Part shown: positions 15,801-23,120 of the stretch, in pieces
How the letters are laid out: the number at the start of each line of letters is the position of its first letter
How positions within the stretch are numbered: position 1 is the stretch's first letter
Assembly: GCA_023457535.1 (NCBI GenBank)
Contig: JAEWLN010000184.1
Location: forward strand, 1 to 35,356
DNA length: 35,356 bases
Direction: 5' to 3'
Source: Bacteroidota bacterium
Lineage (GTDB): Bacteria > Bacteroidota > Bacteroidia > Flavobacteriales > Flavobacteriaceae
Translations under genes and position numbers: made by a program
Notes under the pieces: generated by a model
Seen by the model: only the letters and a program-made list of their open reading frames with translations
Told to the model about the DNA's origin: nothing
Databases searched by the model: none

Positions 15801-16079
15801 CGCGCCGGCAAGGATCAAAACAAACGACAGGTGCAGTATCAGCGTAGCCCATTTCTCCTTTTTATACAATTGATAACGCTTGATGTTGCCCAAAAAATTG
15901 AGCATAAACACCAGCATGATGGCTTCGAACCATTTGGCGTTGTAGATGTAAATGCGCGCGGTGTCTGTATTGTAGGCGTCTTCGATAAAAGTTCCGGCAG
16001 CCATTGCGGCGGCAAATACCAGGAATAGAATCGCCATTAATCGGGTGGAAAATAAAACGGAAAGTATGCGTTTTTCCAT
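12849..16079 (-). CDS. ccsA: ResB-CcsA fusion, system II cytochrome c biogenesis protein (CcsBA)
   Basis: 1076 residues from the ATG at 16079; an earlier TTG at 16103 lies inside the -7 element and is excluded. It carries haem across the membrane and attaches it to c-type cytochromes. The N-terminal ResB half has three transmembrane helices (about residues 10-105), a large periplasmic beta domain and a fourth helix near 435-455. Residue M473 begins MTLLLLFLSLGAAAQ, which looks like an internal signal peptide or helix. A histidine-rich linker of nine His in about 28 residues follows, then a QDEGGRMKPVNT segment and the CcsA domain. CcsA has about eight helices and the haem-handling WGWDPKETW motif (980-988). 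The final codons KFKV-stop lie in a tandem repeat. Confidence 0.93.
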   Translation of the reverse strand: MEKRILSVLFSTRLMAILFLVFAAAMAAGTFIEDAYNTDTARIYIYNAKWFEAIMLVFMLNFLGNIKRYQLYKKEKWATLILHLSFVLILAGAFITRYISYEGVMPIREGESSDQIYSDRTFLTVLVDGDYKGGMKRRVFEEPLLFSPVANNDFTISEKFADTPFEIEFKNYVMGATETVIPKQNGALYLKMVESGEGTRHEHYLKSGEVANIHNVLFALNKFTQGAININTTGGAYTIQTPFEGQFMRMADQLQGQVIKDSVQPLMMRSLYNLGGAQFVFPEPAVEGVKSYKSNGDIKSKQHDDAVTMTVSSQGQQREITVLGSKGKQGEPQSFTIGKLDFTVFFGSKVYTTPFKVQLNDFIATKYPGTEKSYAAFESQVTVIDADQKFDARIYMNHVLDHKGYRFFQASFDPDEKGTVLSVNHDYWGTWVTYIGYFALFFGMIAILFTKHSRFGDLRRKLDAVKAKKAKLMTLLLLFLSLGAAAQDNHDGHNHDGHDHSGHDQAAQSHSSHGHDAQSTPQKDKPISAKEVDSLLSKYKVTEAHAAAFGRLVIQDEGGRMKPVNTFSSELLRKVSKNDTYKGMNSDQVFLSMTQFPAAWFEVPLIYLKSGNDSIRKLIGIDKKDKYAPFIKFFDQKGNYKLSPYLDQAYKAAVPDQFQKDFIEADKRVNLLNSALSGSILKIFPIPGDANNKWVSYLQLNQAGLKGIDSTFTRQILPLYLMAVGNAVKTGNYKEADFYLQGISKFQDRYGGKIMPSDEKIDSEILYNKYDIFKKLYSWYMIAGVLMLLLSIVQIFSDKKAVRFGINCFHVLIGFFFLLHTAGLILRWYISGHAPWSDAYESMIYVAWATMFFTLVLARKSKLTVASGTFVASMILMIAHWSWMDPAIANLQPVLNSYWLMIHVAVIVASYGPFTLGMVLGLVAMLLMLFVSEENKKKMQLNIKELTYINEMALTIGLVMLTIGNFLGGQWANESWGRYWGWDPKETWALISIMVYAFVIHMRFVPALRGKFIYNFFSVLAFASIIMTYFGVNFHLSGLHSYASGERQNVIVYGYILSGFLLFSGVVYWRYRKFKV

Positions 16080-16100
16080 GAGAGGAATTTTTAAGTGCGA

Positions 16101-16108
16101 CAAAAGTA
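16101..16108 (-). promoter_or_regulatory. -7 element of the ccsBA promoter
   Basis: TACTTTTG on the minus strand, 21 bases before the ATG at 16079. The match to TAnnTTTG is perfect, while the -33 region is poor. It decides the start, because a longer frame would begin inside this element. Confidence 0.6.
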
Positions 16109-16272
16109 ACTAAATTTTGTGGATTGCGCAGCGGATTTGGCCGGGCCCATCCGCACCCCCACAGGCCAACCAAACAAGCGCGTGCAACCCTGCACATTTA
16201 CAACGCATTACGCATCGGAAAAGGCAACCCGGCATAAACTTTAACAAGACTTTAATACACAAAAAATTAAAT

Positions 16273-16290
16273 TATTTGATTTATCAATTA
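16273..16290. promoter_or_regulatory. Near-palindrome shared with the P3 upstream region
   Basis: TATTTGATTTATCAATTA differs at 2 of 18 positions from the perfect palindrome at 21219-21236. It overlaps the first bases of a -7 element (16289-16296). It is a candidate operator for a common regulator of the P1 and P3 transcription units. Confidence 0.45.
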
Positions 16291-16296
16291 TATTTG
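16289..16296 (+). promoter_or_regulatory. Distal plus-strand -7 element upstream of P1
   Basis: TATATTTG is a perfect match to TAnnTTTG, with no well-spaced -33 TTG. Transcripts from here would begin near 16302 and pass through the hairpin at 16346-16368, so it could drive a short RNA or a long P1 leader. Confidence 0.45.
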
Positions 16297-16345
16297 CGTC
16301 AAATATCATCGATCAGAAAAGTGGGTTGGTTAGTTTGTTAAGGAT

Positions 16346-16368
16346 GGCGTACCTCAATCAGGTACGCC
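16346..16368 (+). terminator. Perfect 9-bp hairpin, attenuator or end of a short RNA
   Basis: GGCGTACCT (16346-16354), loop CAATC, AGGTACGCC (16360-16368), then three T residues. An outer CGATCA/TGATCG pairing (16310-16315 with 16371-16376) can enclose it. The short T-run makes full termination uncertain. No protein gene ends before it on the plus strand. Confidence 0.45.
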
Positions 16369-16486
16369 TTTGATCGTTGGCCAAAATACCCGCTTTTGTT
16401 TCAGGTTGGGTACACAAATTGTCCGGTTCATGTCCTTTTTTCGCCCTTTCGTTACATTGGGGTAATAGTGGTGCGCGGGGTGCTTT

Positions 16487-16494
16487 TACTTTTG
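16487..16494 (+). promoter_or_regulatory. -7 element proximal to P1
   Basis: TACTTTTG, a perfect consensus match followed by CCGG, 66 bases before the P1 start codon. The leader after it carries an AATCATCAA segment also found before P2, with a close variant before P3. Confidence 0.55.
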
Positions 16495-16559
16495 CCGGTG
16501 AAAATGAACGGTTTCGTTCTTTTCGCAAGTCAATCATCAACAATCAAAAATCACCCACC

Positions 16560-17498
16560 ATGAAAAGATGGATTTTACCGTCGGCATTAATCGCGCTGAC
16601 ACAACTCAACGTATGGGCACAGCCCGTAGCAACATCGGCCAACGTCACCGATTTTACCGGAGAATTCTACTTCGCTCCTGCCGACAACTTCACGCCCGGA
16701 CCCGCCGGAGCCAATCAAACCTGGGATTTTTCGAACCTTCAACTGATGTTTGTAGGAACGGACACGCCCATGGAAATTTCCCAAACGCCATTTGCGGCAC
16801 AATTTCCCACGGCCAATAACTGCTACAAATTCAGCAGCATGTTTCCACCGGACCGCTACTATTACCAGAAGATATCGCCGGACAAATACGAGATCATCGG
16901 TTTGGCGATCACCGCTACTTCCGGAGACAATTACACACCCAACCCGCGCACTTTCGCTACATTTCCGTACACATTCGGAACGGTTTTCAACGACACCTAC
17001 CGCACGGTCGAGGAAACCGCGGACACATCGGTCCAGATTACCTACGACGCATACGGCACGCTTATCCTTCCCACGGGAACGTACCAGAATGTGATCCGTC
17101 AGAAAGTGGTCAAAAACGGCACTTCGACCGATTATGTGTGGTTCAACGTCCAGCCGTTCTACCCGCTGGTACAAACGGTGCTTGAGGAAAACAGCCTTGG
17201 CATCGTCAAAGCGATCAATCTGGGAACTGAAGAGCGCGATTTGGGTAAAAAATTCGCCGTATATCCAAACCCGACGCAGGATGTGCTCCGGATCGAGCCT
17301 GTCGGGGCCATGCACAGCGACGCTGAAATCGAATTATTCGACCTTTTGGGCAAGCGCCTGATCCACGCACAGACCGCCACATCGGGCAACGACGCGACCG
17401 AACTGAACCTAGCAGCGCTCAATGCGGGCATTTACATACTCAAGATGACCGACAAGGCCACAAAATCGGTTCATAATCAACGTGTTGTAAAAAAATAA
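16560..17498 (+). CDS. Secreted T9SS-sorted protein, paralog P1
   Basis: 312 residues from the ATG at 16560; the frame is open further upstream but a signal peptide begins here (MKRWILPSALIALTQLNVWAQ). The central domain of about 200 residues is shared with three neighbours (20146, 21249, 22213). Landmarks are FTPGPAGANQTWDFSNLQL, a FATFPYTFGTVFNDTY segment, YDAYGTLILPTGTYQNVIRQ and YVWFNVQPFYPLVQTV. The C terminus (from about residue 234) is a type A T9SS sorting domain: FAVYPNPTQDVLRIE, a LFDLLGKRL strand, GIYILKM and a terminal VVKK. The protein is thus expected on the cell surface or outside. I do not recognise the central domain. The SGNH and MBOAT genes follow in the same unit. Confidence 0.85.
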   Translation: MKRWILPSALIALTQLNVWAQPVATSANVTDFTGEFYFAPADNFTPGPAGANQTWDFSNLQLMFVGTDTPMEISQTPFAAQFPTANNCYKFSSMFPPDRYYYQKISPDKYEIIGLAITATSGDNYTPNPRTFATFPYTFGTVFNDTYRTVEETADTSVQITYDAYGTLILPTGTYQNVIRQKVVKNGTSTDYVWFNVQPFYPLVQTVLEENSLGIVKAINLGTEERDLGKKFAVYPNPTQDVLRIEPVGAMHSDAEIELFDLLGKRLIHAQTATSGNDATELNLAALNAGIYILKMTDKATKSVHNQRVVKK

Positions 17499-17566
17499 CG
17501 TTATTCTACATCGGTTCAATCGGTGGTTATACTGACCGATACCACTTTCTTTACAAAAAATAAATC

Positions 17567-18631
17567 ATGGAAAAATCAATCGCAAAATCGGCATTGCTCA
17601 TGCTGGTTATCGTAACCGCTGTGGTTACCGGTTATGAGGTGCATCTGCGCAACGGCGGATTGCAGCCTTCCTACGACGACAGCCCTTCACTTTGGGCCGA
17701 CAAACGCGCCGATGTGTACGGCGACAAACAGGATCAGGTGGTTTTCATCGGTTCTTCGCGCATCAAATATGACCTCGACGTCGATACCTGGAAGCGGCTG
17801 ACCGGTATACAGCCTGTTCAACTGGCCTGCGTAGGTTCCACGCCTGTACCGATCCTTAAAGATCTGGCCGCCGACCCGGACTTTCGCGGCCGTTTGGTCA
17901 TCGACGTCACGGAACCCATTTTTTTCTCGTCCATGCCGTTTTTCTACGAGCGCCCCACCAGCGGGCTCAAATACTACCACGACCACACGATCGCGCAGGA
18001 TGTGAGCTTCCAATTGCATTCGGCACTCGAATCACAACTGGTGCTGCTCGATGAGGAAAACCTGTCGATGAACGCACAACTCGGTATCATGCCTTTTATT
18101 TTCCCGATGCTGCAAAACCGTCCGGGCGTTATGGGTCCGCCGGTGTTCCCGATGGAATTTGCGCGCACCACTTTTGACCGCCAAACCTATATGACACCGC
18201 ATTTTTTGGCCGATACCGCGCAGGTAGGCATCGTAAAAAGCATCTGGGCCGGATTGTCCAAAATGCCGATGCCACCGCCTATGAACGATGCGCAAATCCT
18301 GGCGTTTTTACAAGACATCAAAAAATGCACAGACCAGATCAAGGCGCGCGGCGGCGATGTTGTTTTTGTGCGCACGCCATCGAGCGGGCCGTTCCGCGAA
18401 ATGGAAAAAATGGGCTTTGCGCGCCAGCGGTATTGGGATAAAATGCTGGCCGTAACCGGATGCAGCGGCATCCACTTCGAAGACGACGTAGCGACCAAAA
18501 ACCTGGTGTGCCCCGAATTTTCGCACCTGACCGTGGAAGATGCGCGCCGATACACCCAGGCATTTGTACGCAACCTGTCCAAAATAAAGGGCTGGAACGT
18601 CCAGTCAGAAAAATTACTTACAAAAATCTAA
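17567..18631 (+). CDS. SGNH-like membrane-anchored protein, partner of the MBOAT enzyme
   Basis: 354 residues with one N-terminal transmembrane helix or uncleaved signal (about residues 7-24). The rest is presumably periplasmic. VVFIGSSRIKYDLD (58-71) resembles the nucleophile block of SGNH/GDSL proteins, with S64 in the position of the catalytic serine. PEFSHLTVEDA near the C terminus gives E317 and H320 in place of the usual DxxH. Such proteins (AlgJ/AlgX, DltD, PatB types) work with MBOAT acyltransferases to move acyl groups onto extracellular polymers. The MBOAT gene begins three bases after this stop, which strongly supports that pairing. The acceptor is unknown, and activity is inferred from weak motifs. 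Confidence 0.75.
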   Translation: MEKSIAKSALLMLVIVTAVVTGYEVHLRNGGLQPSYDDSPSLWADKRADVYGDKQDQVVFIGSSRIKYDLDVDTWKRLTGIQPVQLACVGSTPVPILKDLAADPDFRGRLVIDVTEPIFFSSMPFFYERPTSGLKYYHDHTIAQDVSFQLHSALESQLVLLDEENLSMNAQLGIMPFIFPMLQNRPGVMGPPVFPMEFARTTFDRQTYMTPHFLADTAQVGIVKSIWAGLSKMPMPPPMNDAQILAFLQDIKKCTDQIKARGGDVVFVRTPSSGPFREMEKMGFARQRYWDKMLAVTGCSGIHFEDDVATKNLVCPEFSHLTVEDARRYTQAFVRNLSKIKGWNVQSEKLLTKI

Positions 18632-18634
18632 ACC

Positions 18635-20068
18635 ATGGTATTCAACTCCTATACATTCATTGCGTTTTTCGCAATCATGCTACTGGTCTACAACCTCCCG
18701 ATTTCCTGGAAGGCCAGAAAAATGTCGTTGCTCATTGGCAGCTATTTGTTCTACGCGGCGTGGAATCCGCCGTTTATTTTACTGTTGTGGCTTTCTACCG
18801 TAGTGGACTTTTTCGTGGGTCGTGCGTTGTATACACAACAAAATCCGGTCAAGAAAAAGATCCTGCTTGTGGTGAGCCTGATCGGCAACCTGGGTATGCT
18901 TTGCTTTTTTAAATACGGAACGTTTTTGCTTGAAAATTTTGTGGCGCTGGTCAACACATTCGGTGTCGATTTCCATCCGGCCGAACCAAGCATTATTTTA
19001 CCGGCAGGAATTTCGTTCTACACCTTTACGACATTGTGCTACACGATCGATATGTATAAAAAAGAAAGCCAACCGGTTAAATCCCTGCTCGATTTTTCAC
19101 TGTTTGTGACGTTTTTCCCTCATTTGGTGGCCGGTCCTATCGTCCGTCCGCCGCAACTGGTACCGCAATTCGAGCATCCGCGTTCAGCAACGATGAAACA
19201 ACTGCTTGACGGATTGCTGCTGCTTTCCCTCGGGCTATTCATGAAAGTGGTTTTGGCCGATGCAATGCTCGCCGATACCGCCGATACCGTATTCAACACC
19301 CCGGAAGCCTTGTCGGCGCTCGACGCCTGGGCTGGTGTACTGGCCTTTTCCGGGCAAATCTTTTTTGATTTCGCGGGGTATTCGACCTGCGCTGTGGGTG
19401 TAGCTTTATGTCTTGGTTTCGTGCTTCCGCAAAATTTCAATTATCCGTATGCGGCCATAGGTTTTTCCGATTTCTGGAAGCGGTGGCACATTACACTTTC
19501 TGCGTGGCTGCGCGATTATCTGTACATTCCGCTCGGAGGCAACCGCAAAGGCAAGTTCCGCATGTATATGGCCCTGATGCTTACGATGTTGCTTGGAGGC
19601 TTATGGCACGGCGCCAACTGGACATTTGTCGCCTGGGGCGGATTGCACGGTCTTTACCTGTGGGCCGAGAAATTCATCAGCGACAAACGTCGCCCGACCG
19701 CTGAAGATCGGGAACGCCGGAACAAACAATGGACCGGTTTCCTGTATGCGTTTTTTACATTCATGCTCGTCAACGTGACGTGGGTATTCTTCCGGTCTGA
19801 GTCGTTTGGAACCGCATGGCGCATCCTTGAGTCCATGTTCGGCATGGTCGATGGCGGCAAAATGGTGCTGACCACGATGGCGCTCGTCAAAGTCGCCATT
19901 GTAATTCCGGCGCTGCTGATCTTCCAATGGGTCATGCGCAACCGTAAAGTCGTCGAAGAAGCGTACCGCATGAAATGGTGGTCGCTTGGGCTCGCCTGGT
20001 CCTTTTTGGTACTGATGCTGATCTGGGCACAGGAAAGCGGCGGCGCATTCATTTATTTCCAATTTTAA
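18635..20068 (+). CDS. MBOAT family O-acyltransferase (AlgI/PatA/DltB type)
   Basis: 477 residues with about ten transmembrane helices. The MBOAT signature is clear: FSDFWKRWHITLSAWLRDYL with H285, IPLGGNRKGK, and LLGGLWHGANWTFVAWGGLHG with the catalytic histidine H325. N-terminal FLPAGISFYTFTTLCYTIDMY-like and FPHLVAGPIVRPPQLVPQF segments are also typical of the AlgI branch. These enzymes pass an acyl group, often acetyl, across the membrane to a partner that modifies an exported polysaccharide, peptidoglycan or teichoic acid. Here the partner is the SGNH-like protein three bases upstream. No polysaccharide synthase lies nearby. An intrinsic terminator follows. Confidence 0.93.
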   Translation: MVFNSYTFIAFFAIMLLVYNLPISWKARKMSLLIGSYLFYAAWNPPFILLLWLSTVVDFFVGRALYTQQNPVKKKILLVVSLIGNLGMLCFFKYGTFLLENFVALVNTFGVDFHPAEPSIILPAGISFYTFTTLCYTIDMYKKESQPVKSLLDFSLFVTFFPHLVAGPIVRPPQLVPQFEHPRSATMKQLLDGLLLLSLGLFMKVVLADAMLADTADTVFNTPEALSALDAWAGVLAFSGQIFFDFAGYSTCAVGVALCLGFVLPQNFNYPYAAIGFSDFWKRWHITLSAWLRDYLYIPLGGNRKGKFRMYMALMLTMLLGGLWHGANWTFVAWGGLHGLYLWAEKFISDKRRPTAEDRERRNKQWTGFLYAFFTFMLVNVTWVFFRSESFGTAWRILESMFGMVDGGKMVLTTMALVKVAIVIPALLIFQWVMRNRKVVEEAYRMKWWSLGLAWSFLVLMLIWAQESGGAFIYFQF

Positions 20069-20088
20069 TCAATCTTTCAATGAATCCG

Positions 20089-20116
20089 GGCGCAATCTTC
20101 ACGGTTGCGCCTTTTT
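20089..20116 (+). terminator. Intrinsic terminator after the MBOAT gene
   Basis: GGCGCAATC (20089-20097), loop TTCAC, GGTTGCGCC (20103-20111), then five T residues. The nine-pair stem has one T-G wobble. It separates P1-SGNH-MBOAT from P2. Confidence 0.85.
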
Positions 20117-20145
20117 AATAATCATCAATCAATCACAATCAAATC

Positions 20146-21096
20146 ATGAACACCTTATTTGCAACGTCAATGGCATTGCTGGCCGCGGCGTCCATTGCGG
20201 CGCAACCGGTCGTGAAAGCGTCGGATATCGCCGATTACCTCCCTACAGAAGCGCTCGTCGGGACCTACGAAAACTTTGAGCCCGGAGCGTCGGGCGGGAA
20301 TCTCACATGGGATTTTTCCGATCTGCAGCTCCATGCTTCCGGTACGTGCGACTGGATGCTGCCGTCAGACATCGGGTCTAAAAACCCGCCAAAAAATGCC
20401 ACGCTTTGTATGGCTTATACGGGAGCATCGGGCGAAAATTTTGAATTTTTCAGACACACGCCATATACACTCGAATGGATCGGACAATCTTTTTCCGGCC
20501 AGACCGTGGGTGCTGCCTCGCGCGCGCGTACGATAATGACCTTTCCCTACACCTACCAAACCAAAATTTTGAATACCGCTTTGGACAACAGCGGACGCGC
20601 CACGGTCTCCACAAGCGTTTACGACGGATTTGGCACGCTTATCATGCCCTACGGGACGCACCAAAACGTCATCCGGCAGCGCATCGAACACAATGGGACA
20701 ACGGATTACATCTGGTTCAGCACCCAACCGTTTTATCCGATCCTGCAAACCGATCGTGCCCGCAAAACGCTGGGCGTGATGATGCATACGGCCGGTGCGG
20801 GATTTACCTCCGATTTATCGATGGCCATTACTGAAAGTACCTGTCCGGGGGTGTTTTCGATTGTCACAAAAGGCCCTGGCCATTTGCGGATCGATGACCT
20901 GATGGGCAATAAGGTCGCGACGCAGGAGTCGGGCGGCGGCGAAATGACGGTGGATCTGCGGCACTGTGAAGCAGGAATTTACCTGGTAAGCCTGACGTCG
21001 GGCAAGAAATACGCCATCCGGAAAATAGTCAAGACCAGTTCCGGCGGCAGTATTCCCAAGCCCGAATCATCCCTAACGGCACAAGTTTCGAGATAG
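20146..21096 (+). CDS. Secreted protein, paralog P2, with diverged T9SS tail
   Basis: 316 residues with a signal peptide (MNTLFATSMALLAAASIAAQ). The central domain matches P1, P3 and P4: FEPGASGGNLTWDFSDLQL, MTFPYTYQTKI, YDGFGTLIMPYGTHQNVIRQ and DYIWFSTQPFYPILQT. The C-terminal domain still has IDDLMGNKV and EAGIYLVSLTSGKKYAIRKIVK. However, the YPNP turn is replaced by an unrelated segment (STCPGVFSIV). The protein also continues about 20 residues past the usual IVK end, with a Ser/Pro-rich tail. Either change could affect T9SS recognition. It stands alone between two strong terminators, only about 30 bases after the first, so its promoter must overlap that terminator or read-through must supply it. 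Confidence 0.8.
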   Translation: MNTLFATSMALLAAASIAAQPVVKASDIADYLPTEALVGTYENFEPGASGGNLTWDFSDLQLHASGTCDWMLPSDIGSKNPPKNATLCMAYTGASGENFEFFRHTPYTLEWIGQSFSGQTVGAASRARTIMTFPYTYQTKILNTALDNSGRATVSTSVYDGFGTLIMPYGTHQNVIRQRIEHNGTTDYIWFSTQPFYPILQTDRARKTLGVMMHTAGAGFTSDLSMAITESTCPGVFSIVTKGPGHLRIDDLMGNKVATQESGGGEMTVDLRHCEAGIYLVSLTSGKKYAIRKIVKTSSGGSIPKPESSLTAQVSR

Positions 21097-21114
21097 AGAA
21101 ATAAACGCAAAACG

Positions 21115-21139
21115 GCGCGGCGATGGCTGCGCTTTTTTT
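21115..21139 (+). terminator. Intrinsic terminator after P2
   Basis: GCGCGGC (21115-21121), loop GATG, GCTGCGC (21126-21132) with one G-T pair, then seven T residues. It is a strong canonical hairpin 19 bases past the P2 stop. Confidence 0.88.
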
Positions 21140-21218
21140 GTTTATCGGAAAAAAAAAAATCTGCCTTGATAAAAAAATTTCCGTCTTGGTTGTAACAAAT
21201 ACACCTTTGATATCGTCA

Positions 21219-21236
21219 TATTTGATATATCAAATA
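21219..21236. promoter_or_regulatory. 18-bp perfect palindrome upstream of P3
   Basis: TATTTGATATATCAAATA is perfectly self-complementary and ends 13 bases before the P3 ATG. A -7-like CATATTTG (21217-21224) overlaps its left side. A 16/18 match lies upstream of P1 (16273-16290). The half-sites resemble TTGAT...ATCAA, but the gap between them is two bases, not the four of an FNR site. Confidence 0.5.
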
Positions 21237-21248
21237 ATTTCAATCATC

Positions 21249-22136
21249 ATGAGAAAAATCATTGCCCTGGCCCTTACGGCCTTTGCTTCCGGTTACGCAC
21301 AACCGGTAATCCAGTCCAATTACGTACAACTGAACTTTCCGACCGAGGCTTATTTTGCCGAGGTACAATCGTTCGATCCCGGTCCTGCGGGCGCCAACCG
21401 CAATTGGACCATTACAGGTTTGGACCTGTACCTGGTTGGGAACAGTACGACCATATCACCGGTAGGAACTCCGTTTGAAAATTCGTTTCCCACAGCCAAC
21501 TTTTGCAGCGCTACCACGGGCCAGTTTCAAGGCGGTTATTCCTACTTCCGACTCGACACCCAAAAAATGGAATTGCTCGGAGAGGCTTTTACGGGAATCG
21601 GCGTGTTTACCAATGCGCCCAATCCGCGTACTTACATCGAATTTCCGTACACTTACAACCGCGTGATCAACGACACCTACCACGCCGACAACATCGCTTT
21701 TACAAGCACCTATGACGGATATGGCGCGCTGACCGTTCCGTTTGGCACGTACCATAATGTCATCCGGCAAAAAATAGAGGAAGCCGGTACGACAAACTAT
21801 GTGTGGTTCAACGTCAACCCGTTTTTTCCGATTGCGCAAACCGTTGAAGGCGGCATCGGACTCATGACCAACCCCGGCGTGCTGTCGGCTGCGCAATTTA
21901 CGCCATCGGAAGCGCTTGTCGTAGCGCCCAACCCGTCGAAAGATACTTTCCGGATCGAAGGGCTCGCGACCCGGGCCGAAATTCGCGTCACCGATATGCG
22001 CGGACAATTGATTTGGCAAGGGGTGGCCCATCCGGGCGCTGCGGTAATCGACCTTGCCCATTGCGCGAGCGGGGTTTTTATACTCGAGGTACGCCAATCG
22101 GACAAAACGCACATCCAGAAGATCGTAAAATACTGA
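21249..22136 (+). CDS. Secreted T9SS-sorted protein, paralog P3
   Basis: 295 residues from the ATG at 21249, where a signal peptide begins (MRKIIALALTAFASGYAQ); the open frame upstream runs through a terminator and an AT-rich promoter and is not coding. The central domain matches its paralogs: FDPGPAGANRNWTITGLDL, NPRTYIEFPYTYNRVINDTY, YDGYGALTVPFGTYHNVIRQ and YVWFNVNPFFPIAQTV. The NPRT and INDTY phrases are closest to P1. The C-terminal T9SS domain is intact: VVAPNPSKDTFRIE, VTDMRGQLIW, ASGVFILEV and a final KIVKY. It probably shares a transcript with P4, 76 bases downstream. The function is unknown. Confidence 0.85.
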   Translation: MRKIIALALTAFASGYAQPVIQSNYVQLNFPTEAYFAEVQSFDPGPAGANRNWTITGLDLYLVGNSTTISPVGTPFENSFPTANFCSATTGQFQGGYSYFRLDTQKMELLGEAFTGIGVFTNAPNPRTYIEFPYTYNRVINDTYHADNIAFTSTYDGYGALTVPFGTYHNVIRQKIEEAGTTNYVWFNVNPFFPIAQTVEGGIGLMTNPGVLSAAQFTPSEALVVAPNPSKDTFRIEGLATRAEIRVTDMRGQLIWQGVAHPGAAVIDLAHCASGVFILEVRQSDKTHIQKIVKY

Positions 22137-22212
22137 TTTAAAGACCAGGCTTCAGGCGTTCGCGTTCATCTGGCGTTTGACATTGGACCGCCTCTGCATT
22201 TAAAAACTGACT

Positions 22213-23115
22213 ATGAAAAAAATATACCTTCTGGCTTTGTCTGCCACTTCAGGTTTTGCACAGCCTGTCATTACGGCTTCGCAACTGCCGGCCACCTTGC
22301 AAACTGAGGCCATGGTCGCGCAAACAAGCGGCCTTCATCCCGGCACGCCCGGCGCGGACAAAATCTGGGACTTTTCCGCATTGGAACTGATGTCTGTCGG
22401 CAGCCTTGACGTTGTTGCGCCATCGCAAACGCCCGCTGCAGCGATGTTCAGTTCCGCCACGCATTGCATGGCCTATTTGGGATCGTTCGACGAATCGTTC
22501 CAATATTTACGCAGCAGCAACGGCCAACTCGAGCTTATCGGCGAGGTGTATCCGGGGATCATTGCGCTGAATTATCTGCAAAATCCAAAAACGGTGGTTG
22601 CCTTTCCCTACACGTTCAACACCGTGATTTCCGATACTTATCAAAGTAATTTCGATGATCATCCGATTGCATTTACCGCGACTTATGACGCTTACGGAAC
22701 CTTGATCATGCCGTTCGGATCCTATCAGGCCATTCGCCAGACCATCATTCAGGACGGGCAGACGGATTACATCTGGTATAATGTCGACCCGTTTTTTCCG
22801 ATCATCCAGACCGCGATGGCCAATGGTTCGATGGGCATTATGAAAAACACCGACATCCTGACGCGCACCACCTTTAGCTACAATCTTCAACCCGCGCTTT
22901 GGCCCAACCCGACGCGCGACCAGTTCGAACTGCGCCTCTTTGGTACGGCCGATGCGACAGTCGACGTATTTGACCTGGCGGGTAAGTGCGTGTTGCGTCA
23001 ACGCGCCACCGGAACCCGACCGATCGTCAGTCTTGCCCACTGCGATGCGGGAATGTACCTGGTGCGGGTGAGCTGCAACGGGGAGTCCCGAACCTTAAAA
23101 GTGGTCAAACAATAA
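22213..23115 (+). CDS. Secreted T9SS-sorted protein, paralog P4
   Basis: 300 residues with a signal peptide (MKKIYLLALSATSGFAQ). Shared landmarks are LHPGTPGADKIWDFSALEL, VVAFPYTFNTVISDTY, YDAYGTLIMPFGSYQAIRQ and DYIWYNVDPFFPIIQT. The C-terminal sorting domain is complete, with WPNPTRDQFELRL, VFDLAGKCV, DAGMYLVRV and the terminal KVVKQ. In contrast to P1, the QNVIRQ phrase is shortened to QAIRQ. No terminator or clear promoter lies between P3 and P4, so they probably form one unit ending at the terminator at 23121. The role is unknown; being one of four tandem copies suggests variation of a surface-exposed domain. Confidence 0.85.
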   Translation: MKKIYLLALSATSGFAQPVITASQLPATLQTEAMVAQTSGLHPGTPGADKIWDFSALELMSVGSLDVVAPSQTPAAAMFSSATHCMAYLGSFDESFQYLRSSNGQLELIGEVYPGIIALNYLQNPKTVVAFPYTFNTVISDTYQSNFDDHPIAFTATYDAYGTLIMPFGSYQAIRQTIIQDGQTDYIWYNVDPFFPIIQTAMANGSMGIMKNTDILTRTTFSYNLQPALWPNPTRDQFELRLFGTADATVDVFDLAGKCVLRQRATGTRPIVSLAHCDAGMYLVRVSCNGESRTLKVVKQ

Positions 23116-23120
23116 AATCA

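Larger units (their letters stand above)
16080..16559. other. 480-base intergenic region between divergent ccsBA and P1
   Basis: No convincing gene is seen. It holds the ccsBA promoter (16101-16108), an 18-bp near-palindrome (16273-16290), a perfect plus-strand -7 element TATATTTG (16289-16296), a 9-bp hairpin (16346-16368) and the nearest P1 promoter element (16487-16494). Short open frames here lack coding character. Confidence 0.7.

Noticed and set aside
16080..16103. N-terminal extension of CcsBA
   Set aside because: The extra start is TTG and lies inside the -7 element of the gene's own promoter.
21219..21236. FNR/Crp-type binding site
   Set aside because: The half-sites TTGAT and ATCAA are separated by two bases rather than four, so the match to the FNR consensus fails.
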